From: Dryas octopetala | Taxonomy: Eukaryota; Streptophyta; Magnoliopsida; Rosales; Rosaceae | NCBI GenBank assembly: GCA_963921425.1 | Contig: OY992832.1 | Span: 14,420,835-14,484,834, forward strand | Reading direction: 5' to 3' | Length of the DNA stretch: 64,000 nucleotides | Shown: positions 35,150-45,311 of the stretch, piece after piece | How positions within the stretch are numbered: the first letter of the stretch is position 1 | Layout of the letters: every line of letters begins with the position of its first letter | Position numbers and translations under genes: made by a program | The notes under the pieces: model-generated | Databases searched by the model: none | Told to the model about the DNA's origin: nothing | What the model saw: the letters and a program-made list of their open reading frames with translations, nothing else

Positions 35150-35670
35150 CCTTCCGAGCTTCCGAGCTCCCGGGCTTCCGAGCTTCCTAGCTTCCAAGCT
35201 TCCGAGCTTCCGAGCTTCCTAGCTTCCGAGCTTCCTAGCTTCCGAGCTCCCGAGCTTCCGAGCTTCCTAGCTTCCGAGCTTCCGAGCTTCCGAGCTTCCT
35301 AGCTTCCAAGCTTCCGAGCTTCCGAGCTTCCTAGCTTCCGAGCTTCCTAGCTTCCGAGCTCCCGAGCTTCTGAGCTTCCTAGCTTCCGAGCTTCCGAGCT
35401 TCCGAGCTTCCTAGCTTCCAAGCTTCCGAGCTTCCGAGCTTCCGAGCTTCCTAGCTTCCGAGCTTCCGAGCTTCCGAGCTTCCGAACTTCCTAGCTTCCG
35501 AGCTTCCGAGCTTCCGAGCTTCCGAGCTTCCTAGCTTCCGAGCTTCCGAGCTTCCGAACTTCCTAGCTTCCGAGCTTCCGAGCTTCCTAGCTTCCGAGCC
35601 TCCGAGCTTCCGAGCTTCCTAGCTTCCGAGTTTCTGAGCTTCCGAGCTTCCGAGCTCCCTCCGAGCTTCC
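35150..35670. repeat. 8-bp tandem array (GAGCTTCC/TAGCTTCC) with 112-bp higher-order period
   Basis: About 65 units of an 8-base word, mostly GAGCTTCC with interspersed TAGCTTCC, GAGCTCCC and AAGCTTCC. The landmark AGCTTCCTAG-CTTCCAAG recurs at 35181, 35293 and 35405: a 112-base period, exactly 14 units. The array has almost no stop codons on either strand, which gives false long reading frames. Confidence 0.95.
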
Positions 35671-36660
35671 GCCCCGCGCATCGCCAGCCCCGGCTCGAGC
35701 CCAAGCTTCCGCCCTGCTCACCACCCAGGCTTCCGCGCCGAGCACCCACTCAGGCTTCCGAGCCGCGCACCCGCTCAGGCTTTCGCGCCGCGCACCCCTC
35801 CGAGCTTTCGCGCCGCGCACCCACTCAGGCTTCCGCGCCGCGCACCCACTCGAGCTTCCGCCCCGCGCACTACCCAGGCTTCCGCCCCGGGCACTACCCA
35901 GGCTTCTGCGCCGCGCACCAACCCAGGCTTCCGCCCCGCGCACTACCCAAGCTTCCGCGCCGCGCGCCCACCCAGGCTTCCGCGTCGCCGACACCAGCTC
36001 CCTCCCGAGCTTTCGCGCCGTGCACCCACTCAGGCTTTCGCGCCGCGCCAACCCAGGCTTCTGCGCCGCGCACCAACCCAGGCTTCCGCCCCGCGCACTA
36101 CCCAAGCTTCCGCGCCGCGCGCCCACCCAGGCTTCCGCGTCGCCGACACCAGCTCCCTCCGAGCTTTCGCGCCGTGCACCCACTCAGGCTTTCGCGCCGC
36201 GCCCACCCAGGCTTCTGCGCCGCGCACCAACCCAGGCTTCCGCCCCGCGCACTACCCAAGCTTCCGCGCCGCGCGCCCACCCAGGCTTCCGCGTCGCCGA
36301 CACCCAGCTCCCTCCGAGCTTTCGCGCCGTGCACCCACTCAGGCTTTCGCGCCGCGCCCACCCAGGCTTCCGTGCCACCGACACCAGCTCCCTCCGAGCT
36401 TCCCCCGCGCATCGCCAGCCCCGGCTCGAGCCCAAGCTTCCGCCCTGCTCACCACCCAGGCTTCCGCGCCGCGCACCCACCCAGGCTTCCGCGCTGCTGA
36501 CACCAGCTCCCTCCGAGCTTTCACCCGTGCCACCGCCAGCCCCGGCCCGAGCCCAGGCTTCCGCGCTGCGCACCCACTCAGGCTTCTGCCCCGCACACCA
36601 CCCAGGCTTCCGCGCCGCCGACACCAGCTCCTTCCGAGCTTCCGCCCCGCGCACTACCTT
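35671..36660. repeat. GC-rich tandem repeats with about 155-bp higher-order period
   Basis: Short units built on CAGGCTTCCGCGCCGCGCAC. A larger block marked by CCGCCCCGCGCACTACCCAA starts at 35931, 36086 and 36240 (periods 155 and 154). Each such block also contains CGTCGCCGACACCAGCTCC or a close variant. The array continues to about 36660 with more diverged units. No stop-free frame here looks like a protein. Confidence 0.92.
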
Positions 36661-36774
36661 ATCGCTTTAATCAATGAAAGTCCTACCACGGACATCTTTT
36701 CATTCCAAATCGTTAATTGTGTGTACGGGCACCTGGGCCATCGGAACATCCGACCCTACCCCATATCAAGTACC

Positions 36775-36974
36775 NNNNNNNNNNNNNNNNNNNNNNNNNN
36801 NNNNNNNNNNNNNNNNNNNNNNNNNNNNNNNNNNNNNNNNNNNNNNNNNNNNNNNNNNNNNNNNNNNNNNNNNNNNNNNNNNNNNNNNNNNNNNNNNNNN
36901 NNNNNNNNNNNNNNNNNNNNNNNNNNNNNNNNNNNNNNNNNNNNNNNNNNNNNNNNNNNNNNNNNNNNNNNNNN
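36775..36974. other. Assembly gap (200 N)
   Basis: Exactly 200 undetermined bases inside the LTR element. The gap covers the end of the interior (including any polypurine tract) and the first bases of the 3' LTR. The true length is unknown. Confidence 0.99.
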
Positions 36975-37515
36975 TGGGCTCCTAGCCCATGACCTCCTAG
37001 GCTCCGGCCTCATGGGCTCCGGCCCCCTGGGCCCCGGCCTCTTAGGCTCCGGCCTCCCAAGCTCAAGCCTCCCAGGCCCCCGGCCCGTGTCAATTCACTC
37101 GGATCCTCGAGACCGGTGCCACGTGGCGCTCCTACAGTGCAAGTCATCACAAGGGACACGTGTCATCACTGGATTGGTTGACACTCTTCCAAAGGTACTA
37201 TAAAAGAGGTACCTTCTTGTCACAAAAGGACAACTGAAATCATTATTATACTATTCACTCACTCTGCTCTCAGATCTCTCTGAACACTGACTTGAGCGTC
37301 GGAGGAGCTTTGGCCGGGACCACACCGGTGCCCTTCCCGCTCACTTTTGTGTACCTGTGCAGGATGCTTGGATATCATTCTCTCTCATTACTCACCAGTC
37401 GGACCCAGCTACCCGTTCCTGCCCCACTTCGACGTGTCATCCACTCAGTGGTGGGTCAACGGGCCTACGTGGTTCGACTCGACGTTGACTGCTCTACCAT
37501 TTTTTAGCATCAACA
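36975..37515 (+). repeat. 3' LTR (5' edge lost in the gap)
   Basis: Colinear with 34536-35076 without indels (constant offset 2,439), and ends TTAGCATCAACA before host sequence CTTCTC. It carries the same G-boxes and TATA box as the 5' LTR. Confidence 0.88.
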
Positions 37516-39650
37516 CTTCTCTTTACAAGAATCCACTCCAAACACTTGAGAATTACATAAGCATTTAACATAAGACTGCAAATTCTCATCTGTGTTCTTA
37601 GTAGTATCAAAAAATGACAGTTTGTTCTCTTTGTAATAAGATGAATGGCGCCAATTGCTCAAATTAGCAGCATAAGGCCGCCATTGAAAATTCTCTTGCA
37701 ACTTTAGAACTGTTCTCACAGGAGGAAGACTAGTATTTCTAGAATTCACTTTGTGCCACCTGGCTGCTCTAGGCTCACCAGGCTTGAGTGCATTTGGGGT
37801 ACCCTGCAAGAAAGCTTGAAACCTCTCCAAAGCCCATAACTGCAAAAACTGAAATGGGCCTGCAACAGAGATCTCCTCAAAACAAGAAAGTGCTTATTCT
37901 TTCAACAATGTTAGGTCTCTGTAAAGACCAGCAAGAACTGCAGGTGCAAGAGCAACCCTTGTCCCTTGTGACAAATGTGCTGTAATTGGAAAAACATGCT
38001 TTCCTCAGCTTTCTTCAGAAAGAGAAGGGAAAACAAACCTTGACAGCCAGAGTGACAGAAATGCCACATGCTCATACTTGCATAGTTGCATTCTTTCTCC
38101 ATAAAATGCTTAATCCAATTAGAATGCCCGGCTTTCTTCGCCTTACTCCTCGTCATCATTATCCGCTTCTTCTCCATCTCCTCCACAATCTGCACTAACA
38201 TCCCATTAACAGGCCTTGTCACCGGCCTTCCCAGGACCGAAAATCCTCCCAGAACCATTACATCTTCAAGAGTAACTGTTGCTTCACCCCAAGGGAAGAC
38301 GAATGTGTTGGTCTCCGAGCACCAAAACTCTGCTAGAGCTCAGAATCGCATCACAAATGCCTGCTGGGTTCCAAATGCCACAGTATTTTCCTGCAAGCCT
38401 CTCAATCCATTCCTCCCATTTTTTCTGGGGCATTTTCCAGCCTTTGAACAACACCTTTGAGGGCCATTCTTGAAGGTTGTGAGCAAACACTTCACACAAC
38501 AATGGGGTGCTTGGAGGTCCCACTGCTTTGGTGAAACTCCTAGCACATGGTCTCAGAAACCTTGCAACTCTCACCGTTGGTTTCCCATCTTTTGGGGAAA
38601 CCATTCTCTCATCTCTTTGTTCTTCATATGTGCGATGTGACCATTCTGTTCTCTGAGCCATTGTGATTTGTGAACAAGAATAGGAAGAAAAGAGGAGTGT
38701 AAGGCTCTAAGCTATGAAAACAAAAGACCAAAATGAAATTTGTTTGCCAAATTCAAATTTATTTTAAGATAATAGAGACCACGATATCCTTTAACTTAGG
38801 AGACACGACACCAATAATATCTTCATTCAAATGTCCAAATTTCTATCCTTTTGGGACTCTGTCCCTACTCCTAGTATTCAAATAATGACTCCTATAAAAT
38901 CATCATGATACAGACGCATTGGAGCTTTTCGACTACCCTAAGATAAGATAGCTCTCTTATCTGGTTTACTGATGCAGCAGCTTTTCAGGTACCCCATAAA
39001 GTTATGAGAGGATATCCTGAGAGGTGATATGGGGTAAGGTGCACATTTATGGTTGTGATGTACTGATGTGAGAGGTAAAGGTAAGGATATTTCTTTTCTG
39101 TTTGCTTGTACAAAGAACTCGGAAATACAAAGTGGCAAATCCCTTACAAGTTACAACACAACTCTATGCTCTGATATTTTTCTTGGGGGAGGAGAGGGGG
39201 GGGGGAAGATAGAAGATCAACTCATTTGGTGAATGCTTTGATATTACTGCTTGCCGCAGTGTTCTTTTTGCCCTTAAGTGAATTTTTGTTTTGGTGCAGA
39301 CGTGCAGTCAAGAATTTAACCCACTCAGCATCCAATTGTTTTTCAATATTTTATTTTATCTTTTCTTTTCCTATATCAAAGGAAATGTGAATTGCCTATC
39401 CTAATCTTTTTCTAATTCAAACAATCAACTACACTATTGTAAAGTAAGAAGTCACCTTTAATATTACAGGCTTCACCGATTTTTGAGTCACTCAAAATAC
39501 CCTTTTACTAAAACAAATTGTTAATAAAAAATAAATTGCATACAACTACTCACGTTCACTTAATTGATGAAACATATTAGTATATTAAATAATGTGAAAA
39601 ACACTAAAATATACAATAAAAAGTCAATTAACACATGCAAAATGCCCACG

Positions 39651-39980
39651 CATTTTGCGTGTCAATAAAAAGTCAATGATCGGATCACACAAATATTATC
39701 TCAGCTTTATATTGCCAAAATAAACATAACTTAAATGAAAAAAGAAAAAAATCATACCTTATTGATATAAAATACACTTGTAATAAATATATTTTTATCG
39801 TCTTAACAATATTATGTCGCATTTTGTATGTCAATAAAAAGTCAATAATCGGATTATACAAATCTTATCTCAGCTTTATATTACCAAAATGAACATAACT
39901 TAAATAAAAATAAAATCATACCTTATTAATATGAAATACACTTGTCATATCTATGTTTTTTTGGTGTTAACAATATTATG
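39651..39980. repeat. Direct duplication, period 169 bp, upstream of PMD gene 1
   Basis: CATTTTGCGTGTCAATAAAA at 39651 recurs as CATTTTGTATGTCAATAAAA at 39820. Each is followed by a similar TATCTCAGCTTTATATT, CATACCTTATT, AATACACTTGT and TTAACAATATTATG. A single diverged counterpart lies upstream of PMD gene 2 at about 47040-47195. Confidence 0.85.
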
Positions 39981-40187
39981 CATCAATGCATGGCTAATAT
40001 GGACGACCATGTCTCATTATTTGCCTGTAGCAACTATCAAAGTCTAGGAGGTGGAATACTGGAATGATTGGACTTCCGCCTCTGACCTCCTGAACATTTA
40101 AAACTAACAAGTAAGAGAATGGAGTAAGCCCTCAAGTAATCAAGTTATCATCTTTGCAGGACCAGATTAGTCCACCGTGACACCGTC

Positions 40188-40278
40188 CATGCTTTTGCTT
40201 TTGTTCATTTTTCACTTGCTTTTGCTTTTGTTCATTTTTTCACTTGCTTTTGCTTTTGTTCATTTTTCATTTTTGCTT
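40188..40278 (+). repeat. Pyrimidine-rich tandem repeat in the leader of PMD gene 1
   Basis: Three copies of a unit of about 31 bases, CTTTTGTTCATTTTTCACTTG with variations, between 40190 and 40275. It lies about 100 bases upstream of the ATG, probably in the 5' untranslated region. Confidence 0.8.
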
Positions 40279-40366
40279 TTTAACAAGAAAAGGAAAGATT
40301 CTCAAACCCATTTCACTTTCCTCCAAATCCCAAAAAGCTTAAACACACACCCTCTTTCTCCTTCTG

Positions 40367-42451
40367 ATGATGGAGAGTCCACCGGACACCATGGTGGAAG
40401 GGAGAGAAGAGGTCATGGTCTCACCAACTGGTGGAGACCCATTTCTCAAAAAAGCCTACTTTCTCAAACCAATTGTGCCTTCCTCCTCCATTGATGAACC
40501 TCGTTTGAAGCTCTCTGACTCTTTCTCCTCCCTCCCTTCCCATTTTCAGCCGAGACAATGGCCTTTGAAGGTTGAATTCCGTGGATGGCGACAGAGCCAA
40601 AAAATTTGGAAGACATGGGTTGATCAAATGGCTTCTATTCACCAATCCACATGGAAGAAAGCTGGTATTTATGAAGCCATCTTGAATTCCAAGTACCAAA
40701 TAAGAAAAAACGATTTGGTATATGGGTTTGCTGAGAAGTGGTGTCCTGACACCAATACCTTCATTTTTCCATGGGGTGAAGCCACAATCACATTGGAGGA
40801 TGTGATGGTTTTGGGTGGTTATTCAGTTTTGGGTGACTCTGTTTTTAGCCCTCTTGAAAGCACAGAACTGCAAGAAATAGAAGATAAATTAATTGAGGGT
40901 CGGAAAGAACTTAACAATAGTATGTCTAAGAAGCCCAGCACAAGCTCATGGTTGAACAAGTTCATGAACAGTGGGACTGAAGTCGAGCACGAAGCATTTC
41001 TTGCCTATTGGTTGTCCAGGTACGTTTTTCACTATCGTGATGTAGTATATAGACGTGTTCTACCCATTGCAATTCATTTAGCTAGGGGGACTCGAATTGC
41101 GCTTGCACCCGCTGTTCTTGCTAGCATATATAAAGATTTGAGCTTGTTGAGAAGGACAATTGCAGATTCGAGCAGATTGAATATTGGTTATGATCATTTA
41201 GAACTCACCCTTTGGTCACCATTTCAATTTGTTCAAGTTTGGGCATGGGAAAGATTCTTGGAGATTAGTCCACTACCCAAACCTATCAGTTCTGGTCAGC
41301 CAAGATTGGCTCGATGGGATGATGTAAATGGTCTAAAAGTTGAAAATTTGAGGATGCTTTTAGACTCCGCCAGAGGTGATTTTAAGTGGCGTCCTTATTC
41401 CTTGCCTATTCAGAAGAATCAGAACAGGGATTTTCCTAAATACTACCCTGAAGAGGAAATGTGGGTATTGGTTGATTCTGTTTTGGATGATGAATTAATG
41501 TCATTTGCCAGATGCTTGAAGGTTAGTGAGTTAACTGGACTTGGTGGTACAATTGAGCAGTACCTTCCACATCGAGTAGCTATGCAATTTGGATTTGATC
41601 AAGACCTTCCGTGTTCTGTTGCTCGATCCAATCACAGTTCGGATATAGTCTGGAAGCATTACATCAAGGGAATTAAAAATATAGAACTGTATATTCCATC
41701 CAGGCTTTCTGAGGCAGATGCTAGCACAAAATACAGAGAGTGGTGGAAGCAATCAATGTCAGGTCTCAAAGACACAAGTGAAGCTGCTATCCGACCAAAA
41801 AAGAAAGCCAATAATATGGAAGTATCACTACCGAGGGACCACACCCCTGTACCTCCTAGCTTTCCTCCTAAGAAAGCTCTAAAGGGTTCAAAAGAAAGGA
41901 ACAAGATTAATGCTGCCACCATTACTTGTGTTTATTCTCCAAATAATTCAGAACAAATAGTGCATGTTTCAAAAGGAAGGAATGAAGGTAATGATTCCCT
42001 TGTTCCTCCAGGATTTCAACCCAAACGTAATACGATGGAGGCTGGAGATCCTACGGTTGAGGATAGACTAACTATATCACAACTTTTGAAATGTAGTCCG
42101 AAGCATAAAAAAGTTCAGATTAGACAAGATGCTGACAGTGAGAAATTATGTCAAGTTCAAAATTTGGTGTCTTCGATTGCAGAAGAAAGTGCCGTTAATA
42201 CTTTGAAGTCAGAGAGATTTGAGAAAGAGATTATGGTGAGTGAAGATTTGGTTGGAGGGTCTAAGAGAAACCAGAAAAATTCAATGGAGAGTAATGCAGG
42301 AAGTCCAAATGGCATGGCAGGTATCATTGGCAATGATTATGCTAACTTTGAGCCATTATTTGAGAAGAATTCAGAGGTTCAAGCTAGGTTTAAAAGGCTT
42401 CAAAGTGGGGTTGAACGGTTAATGCAAACACGTTCTACTAGGAATAGCTAA
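40367..42451 (+). CDS. Plant mobile domain protein, array gene 1
   Basis: An intronless frame of 694 residues starting MMESPPDTMVEGREEV. Parts in order: a short acidic N-terminus; a PMD (also called aminotransferase-like plant mobile domain) at about residues 65-460, with WPLKVEFRGWRQSQKIWKTWV, FPWGEATITLEDVMVLGGYS, AIHLARGTRIALAPAVLASI, VQVWAWERFLE, FKWRPYSLP and YLPHRVAMQFGFDQDLP; a Lys/Pro-rich disordered linker with PVPPSFPPKKA; and a C-terminal coiled coil (FEPLFEKNSEVQARFKRLQSGVERLMQ). PMD domains are known from the MAIN and MAIL1 proteins, which act with the phosphatase PP7L in genome stability and silencing, and from transposases. Whether this clade shares that role is unknown. No transposase part is attached. 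Its frame is intact. Confidence 0.9.
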   Translation: MMESPPDTMVEGREEVMVSPTGGDPFLKKAYFLKPIVPSSSIDEPRLKLSDSFSSLPSHFQPRQWPLKVEFRGWRQSQKIWKTWVDQMASIHQSTWKKAGIYEAILNSKYQIRKNDLVYGFAEKWCPDTNTFIFPWGEATITLEDVMVLGGYSVLGDSVFSPLESTELQEIEDKLIEGRKELNNSMSKKPSTSSWLNKFMNSGTEVEHEAFLAYWLSRYVFHYRDVVYRRVLPIAIHLARGTRIALAPAVLASIYKDLSLLRRTIADSSRLNIGYDHLELTLWSPFQFVQVWAWERFLEISPLPKPISSGQPRLARWDDVNGLKVENLRMLLDSARGDFKWRPYSLPIQKNQNRDFPKYYPEEEMWVLVDSVLDDELMSFARCLKVSELTGLGGTIEQYLPHRVAMQFGFDQDLPCSVARSNHSSDIVWKHYIKGIKNIELYIPSRLSEADASTKYREWWKQSMSGLKDTSEAAIRPKKKANNMEVSLPRDHTPVPPSFPPKKALKGSKERNKINAATITCVYSPNNSEQIVHVSKGRNEGNDSLVPPGFQPKRNTMEAGDPTVEDRLTISQLLKCSPKHKKVQIRQDADSEKLCQVQNLVSSIAEESAVNTLKSERFEKEIMVSEDLVGGSKRNQKNSMESNAGSPNGMAGIIGNDYANFEPLFEKNSEVQARFKRLQSGVERLMQTRSTRNS

Positions 42452-42561
42452 TGAAAGAAATCCCTCCTCTGAGTTGGTATGTCTAAAACCTTATCATTAT
42501 TACTGTAACTTTGTTTCAATATCAGTGATAACTAATTTTCTTTTCCTTCATTAATAGTTGT

Positions 42562-42651
42562 GGGTTTACGAAAATAGCACTAGTGAACATTCTCAGAATT
42601 GGATATTCTTGAAAATCACTTATCAAAAGGTGCTATTTTCGTAAATTTCCC
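42562..42651. mobile_element. Small foldback MITE in the 3' flank of PMD gene 1
   Basis: A left arm with TTTACGAAAATAGCAC and a right arm with GTGCTATTTTCGTAAATTTCCC form a hairpin of about 90 bases. The same element lies at the same place behind all four full-length array copies, so it inserted before the duplications. Confidence 0.75.
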
Positions 42652-44818
42652 AATTATACTAGCGGAATTCGAAACAAAAGTAAATCTTTCCATCCATCTA
42701 TGTCATGTGTTATTTGATACATTTGACTTGATTTTTCTCTACTTGTCATGTGTTATATGATACATTCTGTTTGTTTGTTGTCTGAAGGAGTAGGTTGAAC
42801 ATACAAAGTTGATTTTTTTCTTGTTAAACAAACAGCCACTCTTTAAGTGGAATGAAAAAGTCAACATTCTAATAACTTTGAATCACTGATCACAAGTTAA
42901 CAGGCAAGCAATTATAGGTTCATTTTCTATTCTAGTTAAAAGATTTTTATTCTAACCAATGCTATGATTATGCTTTAAGTTTGCAAACTGATGAAAGAAA
43001 TCTCATACTTGATACAAAAAAATTGTGATCCCGTAGCCCAAGGTAGATTGTGATTAATCTTATCAGAGAACCCTGTATACTGTAAAAAGAATATAGGGTG
43101 GAAATCTGATGCACAACTCAGTCTTGTACTAATGATTAAGCCTTGTGAATTATTTTGAGACGCTGAAGTCATTAAGTTTCTACTTCTTGCATTCCTCTTA
43201 TCGTTATGTTATAATTGTCGTGTATAAAATCAGTGTTGTTAATTGCATGTCATAAATCTTTACCATTTGTTTTCTTTCTACCAGTATTTGCTACTAGACA
43301 TTATCAAGTTACCTTGTTTGAACTCTTCCTTCTTTCCTTTCAGATTGCAGTTCTATTTTGTTTCTGCATTCAACATGGTATAGACCTTCTCTTGAACTCG
43401 TGAGTTAGGTTTTTTTTTTTTTTGGCATATGCAGGGAAAGGGGAGAGCGATAGTCAAACTCTGCCAATATCGGAAATTTTCCATGGCCTGCTTATAAGGC
43501 AAATGGAAAATCTTGGTAACTACCCTGTGATCAAAGCCATGAACATATTCAAATGTAGATTTTGTGTTTACAATCTTTCTGAACATACTAACAATATGTG
43601 GTTTGTCATCCAAAGAAGTTGCATTCTTTTAATGGTCTCTATTGTCCAGCAAAAAAGACATGTACTATGTTTAACATGCTGCACATACATATCTGATCAT
43701 GAAAACACAATTCATGAGTCCATTGATCTTGAAAGTTTAGATCAAAGCTATGAACTTGCGAAATATTCTGTCATCTTAGAATTATAAATATTGACTACTC
43801 TTGAATCCAATTGGACTGCATGGGATAGGTCAATTTTGTTCATCATACATCTTTCAATCTCTTGATACTACTGCTTGTAGCAGGGTCAATGTCAAGGGAA
43901 ATTTTTTTTTGTTACATGTACAATTTGTCTCTAGAGCAGATGACTGTTACAGATGTGATTCTAAGTGGTGCTGATTGGTTGGCGGCTGCGCTGCCAGTCA
44001 TCAGTGCAAATTTTTTTTGGGTTCAATCGCTCGGAAATTCGTAGGCTTTATAATTCTCCAGTTTTAGAGAGATAGTCCAAAAGTTAACATCCAAACTTCA
44101 AAAGTCATTCCATATCCTATGGGGTTAAACCCTATTGAGAATGAGATAAAAATGGAAAGTTTGTAGACTTGTAGTGTCGTTCTGTACATGAAGCCTGATC
44201 ACTAACTGTGGATCAGTCGAACCCTGAAAATCTGCAAAAATATAAAATGCATTAATCGCTCACATTATATTAAAGAATTCAATTTCGGATTTTGAAAAAA
44301 TTTCAAAAGTTTAAAAATATAAAAATTTCGAAAGAATTTTCAATTTCGTTGAAAATTTAAACTAAAATAATTGAAATTTTGATGATTTCATTTCGGTAAT
44401 ATTTTAAAACCTCAAAAAAATAAAAAAAAAATTTTGAAATTTAATTTCATGCATTATATTTCCTTAACTATATATGCATTGAAAAAAATATATATATTGT
44501 ACTTTTTTTTGTTTCTCTCTGGATGATTGCACGTTACATCATTGCAACATGATCAAATGAAGGCGTAAATCATCGCATGGAGTATAAATGAAAGGAGTGG
44601 AACAAATGTTGCTTCGAAAAATGGGGGTATTGAAAATCTTTAAACCCCTGGGTTCCCAACTTTTAAAGGAATTCCTGTCAAGATGACGGATCCTGCCATA
44701 GGTGCGCCTCTCTACACGAGTTTTGGGGTCATCAACCAACACTATTATTATGTGAATCTTTACAAGTATTTCATTCATACTTTTTATTTTGTCTGAATAT
44801 ATTTTACATATTATAATA
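42652..44818. other. 3' flank of PMD gene 1 (duplicated block), then spacer
   Basis: The stretch from about 42650 to 43870 matches the flanks of pseudogene 3 (55000-56190) and, in part, gene 4 (60550-61920). Shared marks are TTGTCTGAAGGAGTAGGTTGAAC, CAGAGAACCCTGTATACTG, GCATGTCATAAATCTTTACC, AATATGTGGTTTGTC and GACTGCATGGGATAG. Short frames such as 43422-43787 are not conserved in the other copies. From 44180 to 44770 it instead matches the block at 51205-52000. No gene is called. Confidence 0.6.
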
Positions 44819-45311
44819 GGCTTTTTTACCCAAATAGCACCTGAACTACAGGGGGTGTGCTCAAATACCACCCAAACTTTTTTTCTTGCCAATTTACCAC
44901 CTGAAATTATTAATATGTGCTAATTTGCCACCTAACATCCATTTTTCTGTTAAATCATCAAAAAATTTCCCAAACTTCCCATTTTGCCCTTGAATACAAT
45001 AAAAAAATATTATTATTTTAAAAACTTTTTTTAAAATATAATTAGAAAAAAAATTAAAAACTAAAAAAATAGAAAATGGAAATACCCTTTTTTTTAGGGG
45101 GTTTAATTAGATTTTTTTTTTATATTTAAAATGCTTTTTTATATAAATGACGAAAATACCCTTGAAATAAACAGAAAATTTAACTAAAATGACGGTAGGT
45201 GGTCAATTGGCCAATATGTGAAAGTTTAGGTGGTAAATTGGCAAGAAAAAAAGTTTGGGTGGTATTTGAGCACACCCTTTATAGTTCAGGTGGTATTTGA
45301 GTAAAAAAGCC
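44819..45311. mobile_element. Mutator-type (MULE) MITE with exact 9-bp target duplication
   Basis: Long inverted termini of 100 bases or so: left GGCTTTTTTACCCAAATAGC, right, reverse-complemented, GGCTTTTTTACTCAAATACC. The arms continue with matching CACCCAAACTTTTTTTCTTGC. The 9-bp word ATTATAATA lies directly before (44810-44818) and after (45312-45320). A nine-base duplication and long termini indicate a MULE. The core is noncoding AT-rich sequence. Confidence 0.9.

Larger units (their letters stand above)
34498..37515 (+). mobile_element. Non-autonomous LTR retrotransposon (no gag/pol visible), inserted in the PMD pseudogene
   Basis: Two near-identical direct repeats bound the element: 34498-35076, and 36975-37515 with its first 38 or so bases lost in the N gap. 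Over the shared part I see only two substitutions, at about 34879/37318 and 35039/37478. The 5' LTR is followed at once by a primer-binding-site-like GCGCC sequence, so the element reads on the plus strand. The interior has no gag, protease, integrase or reverse transcriptase. It is almost entirely tandem repeats (35150-36660), followed by about 115 bases of unique sequence and 200 N. It therefore depends on proteins supplied by another element. The host word AACAC lies at 34491-34495 and 37512-37516 and may be the target duplication, but the ends are ambiguous by a few bases. Confidence 0.88.
33508..38661 (-). pseudogene. Plant mobile domain (PMD) pseudogene, split by an LTR element
   Basis: The N-terminal half lies at 38661-37516: MAQRTEWSHRTYEEQRDERM, then WPSKVLFKGWKMPQKKWEEW, FPWGEATVTLEDVMVLGGFS and QLWALERFQAFLQG. 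The C-terminal half lies at 34491-33508: KKYLPHRVAMQFGMDQDLPG, VPPRCFEP, MDWWKESKITRADAIKYV and a Lys-rich tail. These match in order the PMD genes at 40-60 kb. The gene is broken several times. A small deletion with frameshift lies near 38330 (after GICDAILS), the frame shifts again between about 37860 and 37990, and another frameshift is near 34320 (CFEPV / ERYMDWW). The 3-kb LTR element interrupts the domain between the KCLCNSQVFG and KKYLPHRV segments. It belongs to a different PMD branch from the plus-strand array. Upstream TE-free flanks at 33-33.5 kb show nothing else. Confidence 0.87.
38662..40366. other. Upstream region of PMD gene 1, with relics of a lost array unit
   Basis: At 39125-39350 the sequence (CTTACAAGTTACAACACAACTC, ATTACTGCTTGCCGCAGTGTTC, AAGAATTTAACCCACTCAGCATCC) matches the tail of the pseudogene-3 flank at about 56255-56580. 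This implies an earlier array unit. A tandem duplication with period 169 lies at 39651-39980 (own entry). The 5' leader region has a TGCTTTTG-rich repeat at 40190-40275. No separate gene is seen. Confidence 0.6.

Noticed and set aside
35531..36670. Long open frames on both strands (up to 216 codons) rich in Arg, Gly, Pro and Ser
   Set aside because: They are translations of the GC-rich tandem repeats in the LTR element, open in several frames on both strands at once; no start context, domain or conservation.
36674..37203. Frames reading through the assembly gap
   Set aside because: They consist mostly of undetermined bases and LTR sequence.
43422..43787. 121-codon plus-strand frame behind PMD gene 1
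   Set aside because: The same flank exists behind the other array copies, where the frame is interrupted; it is not a conserved exon.
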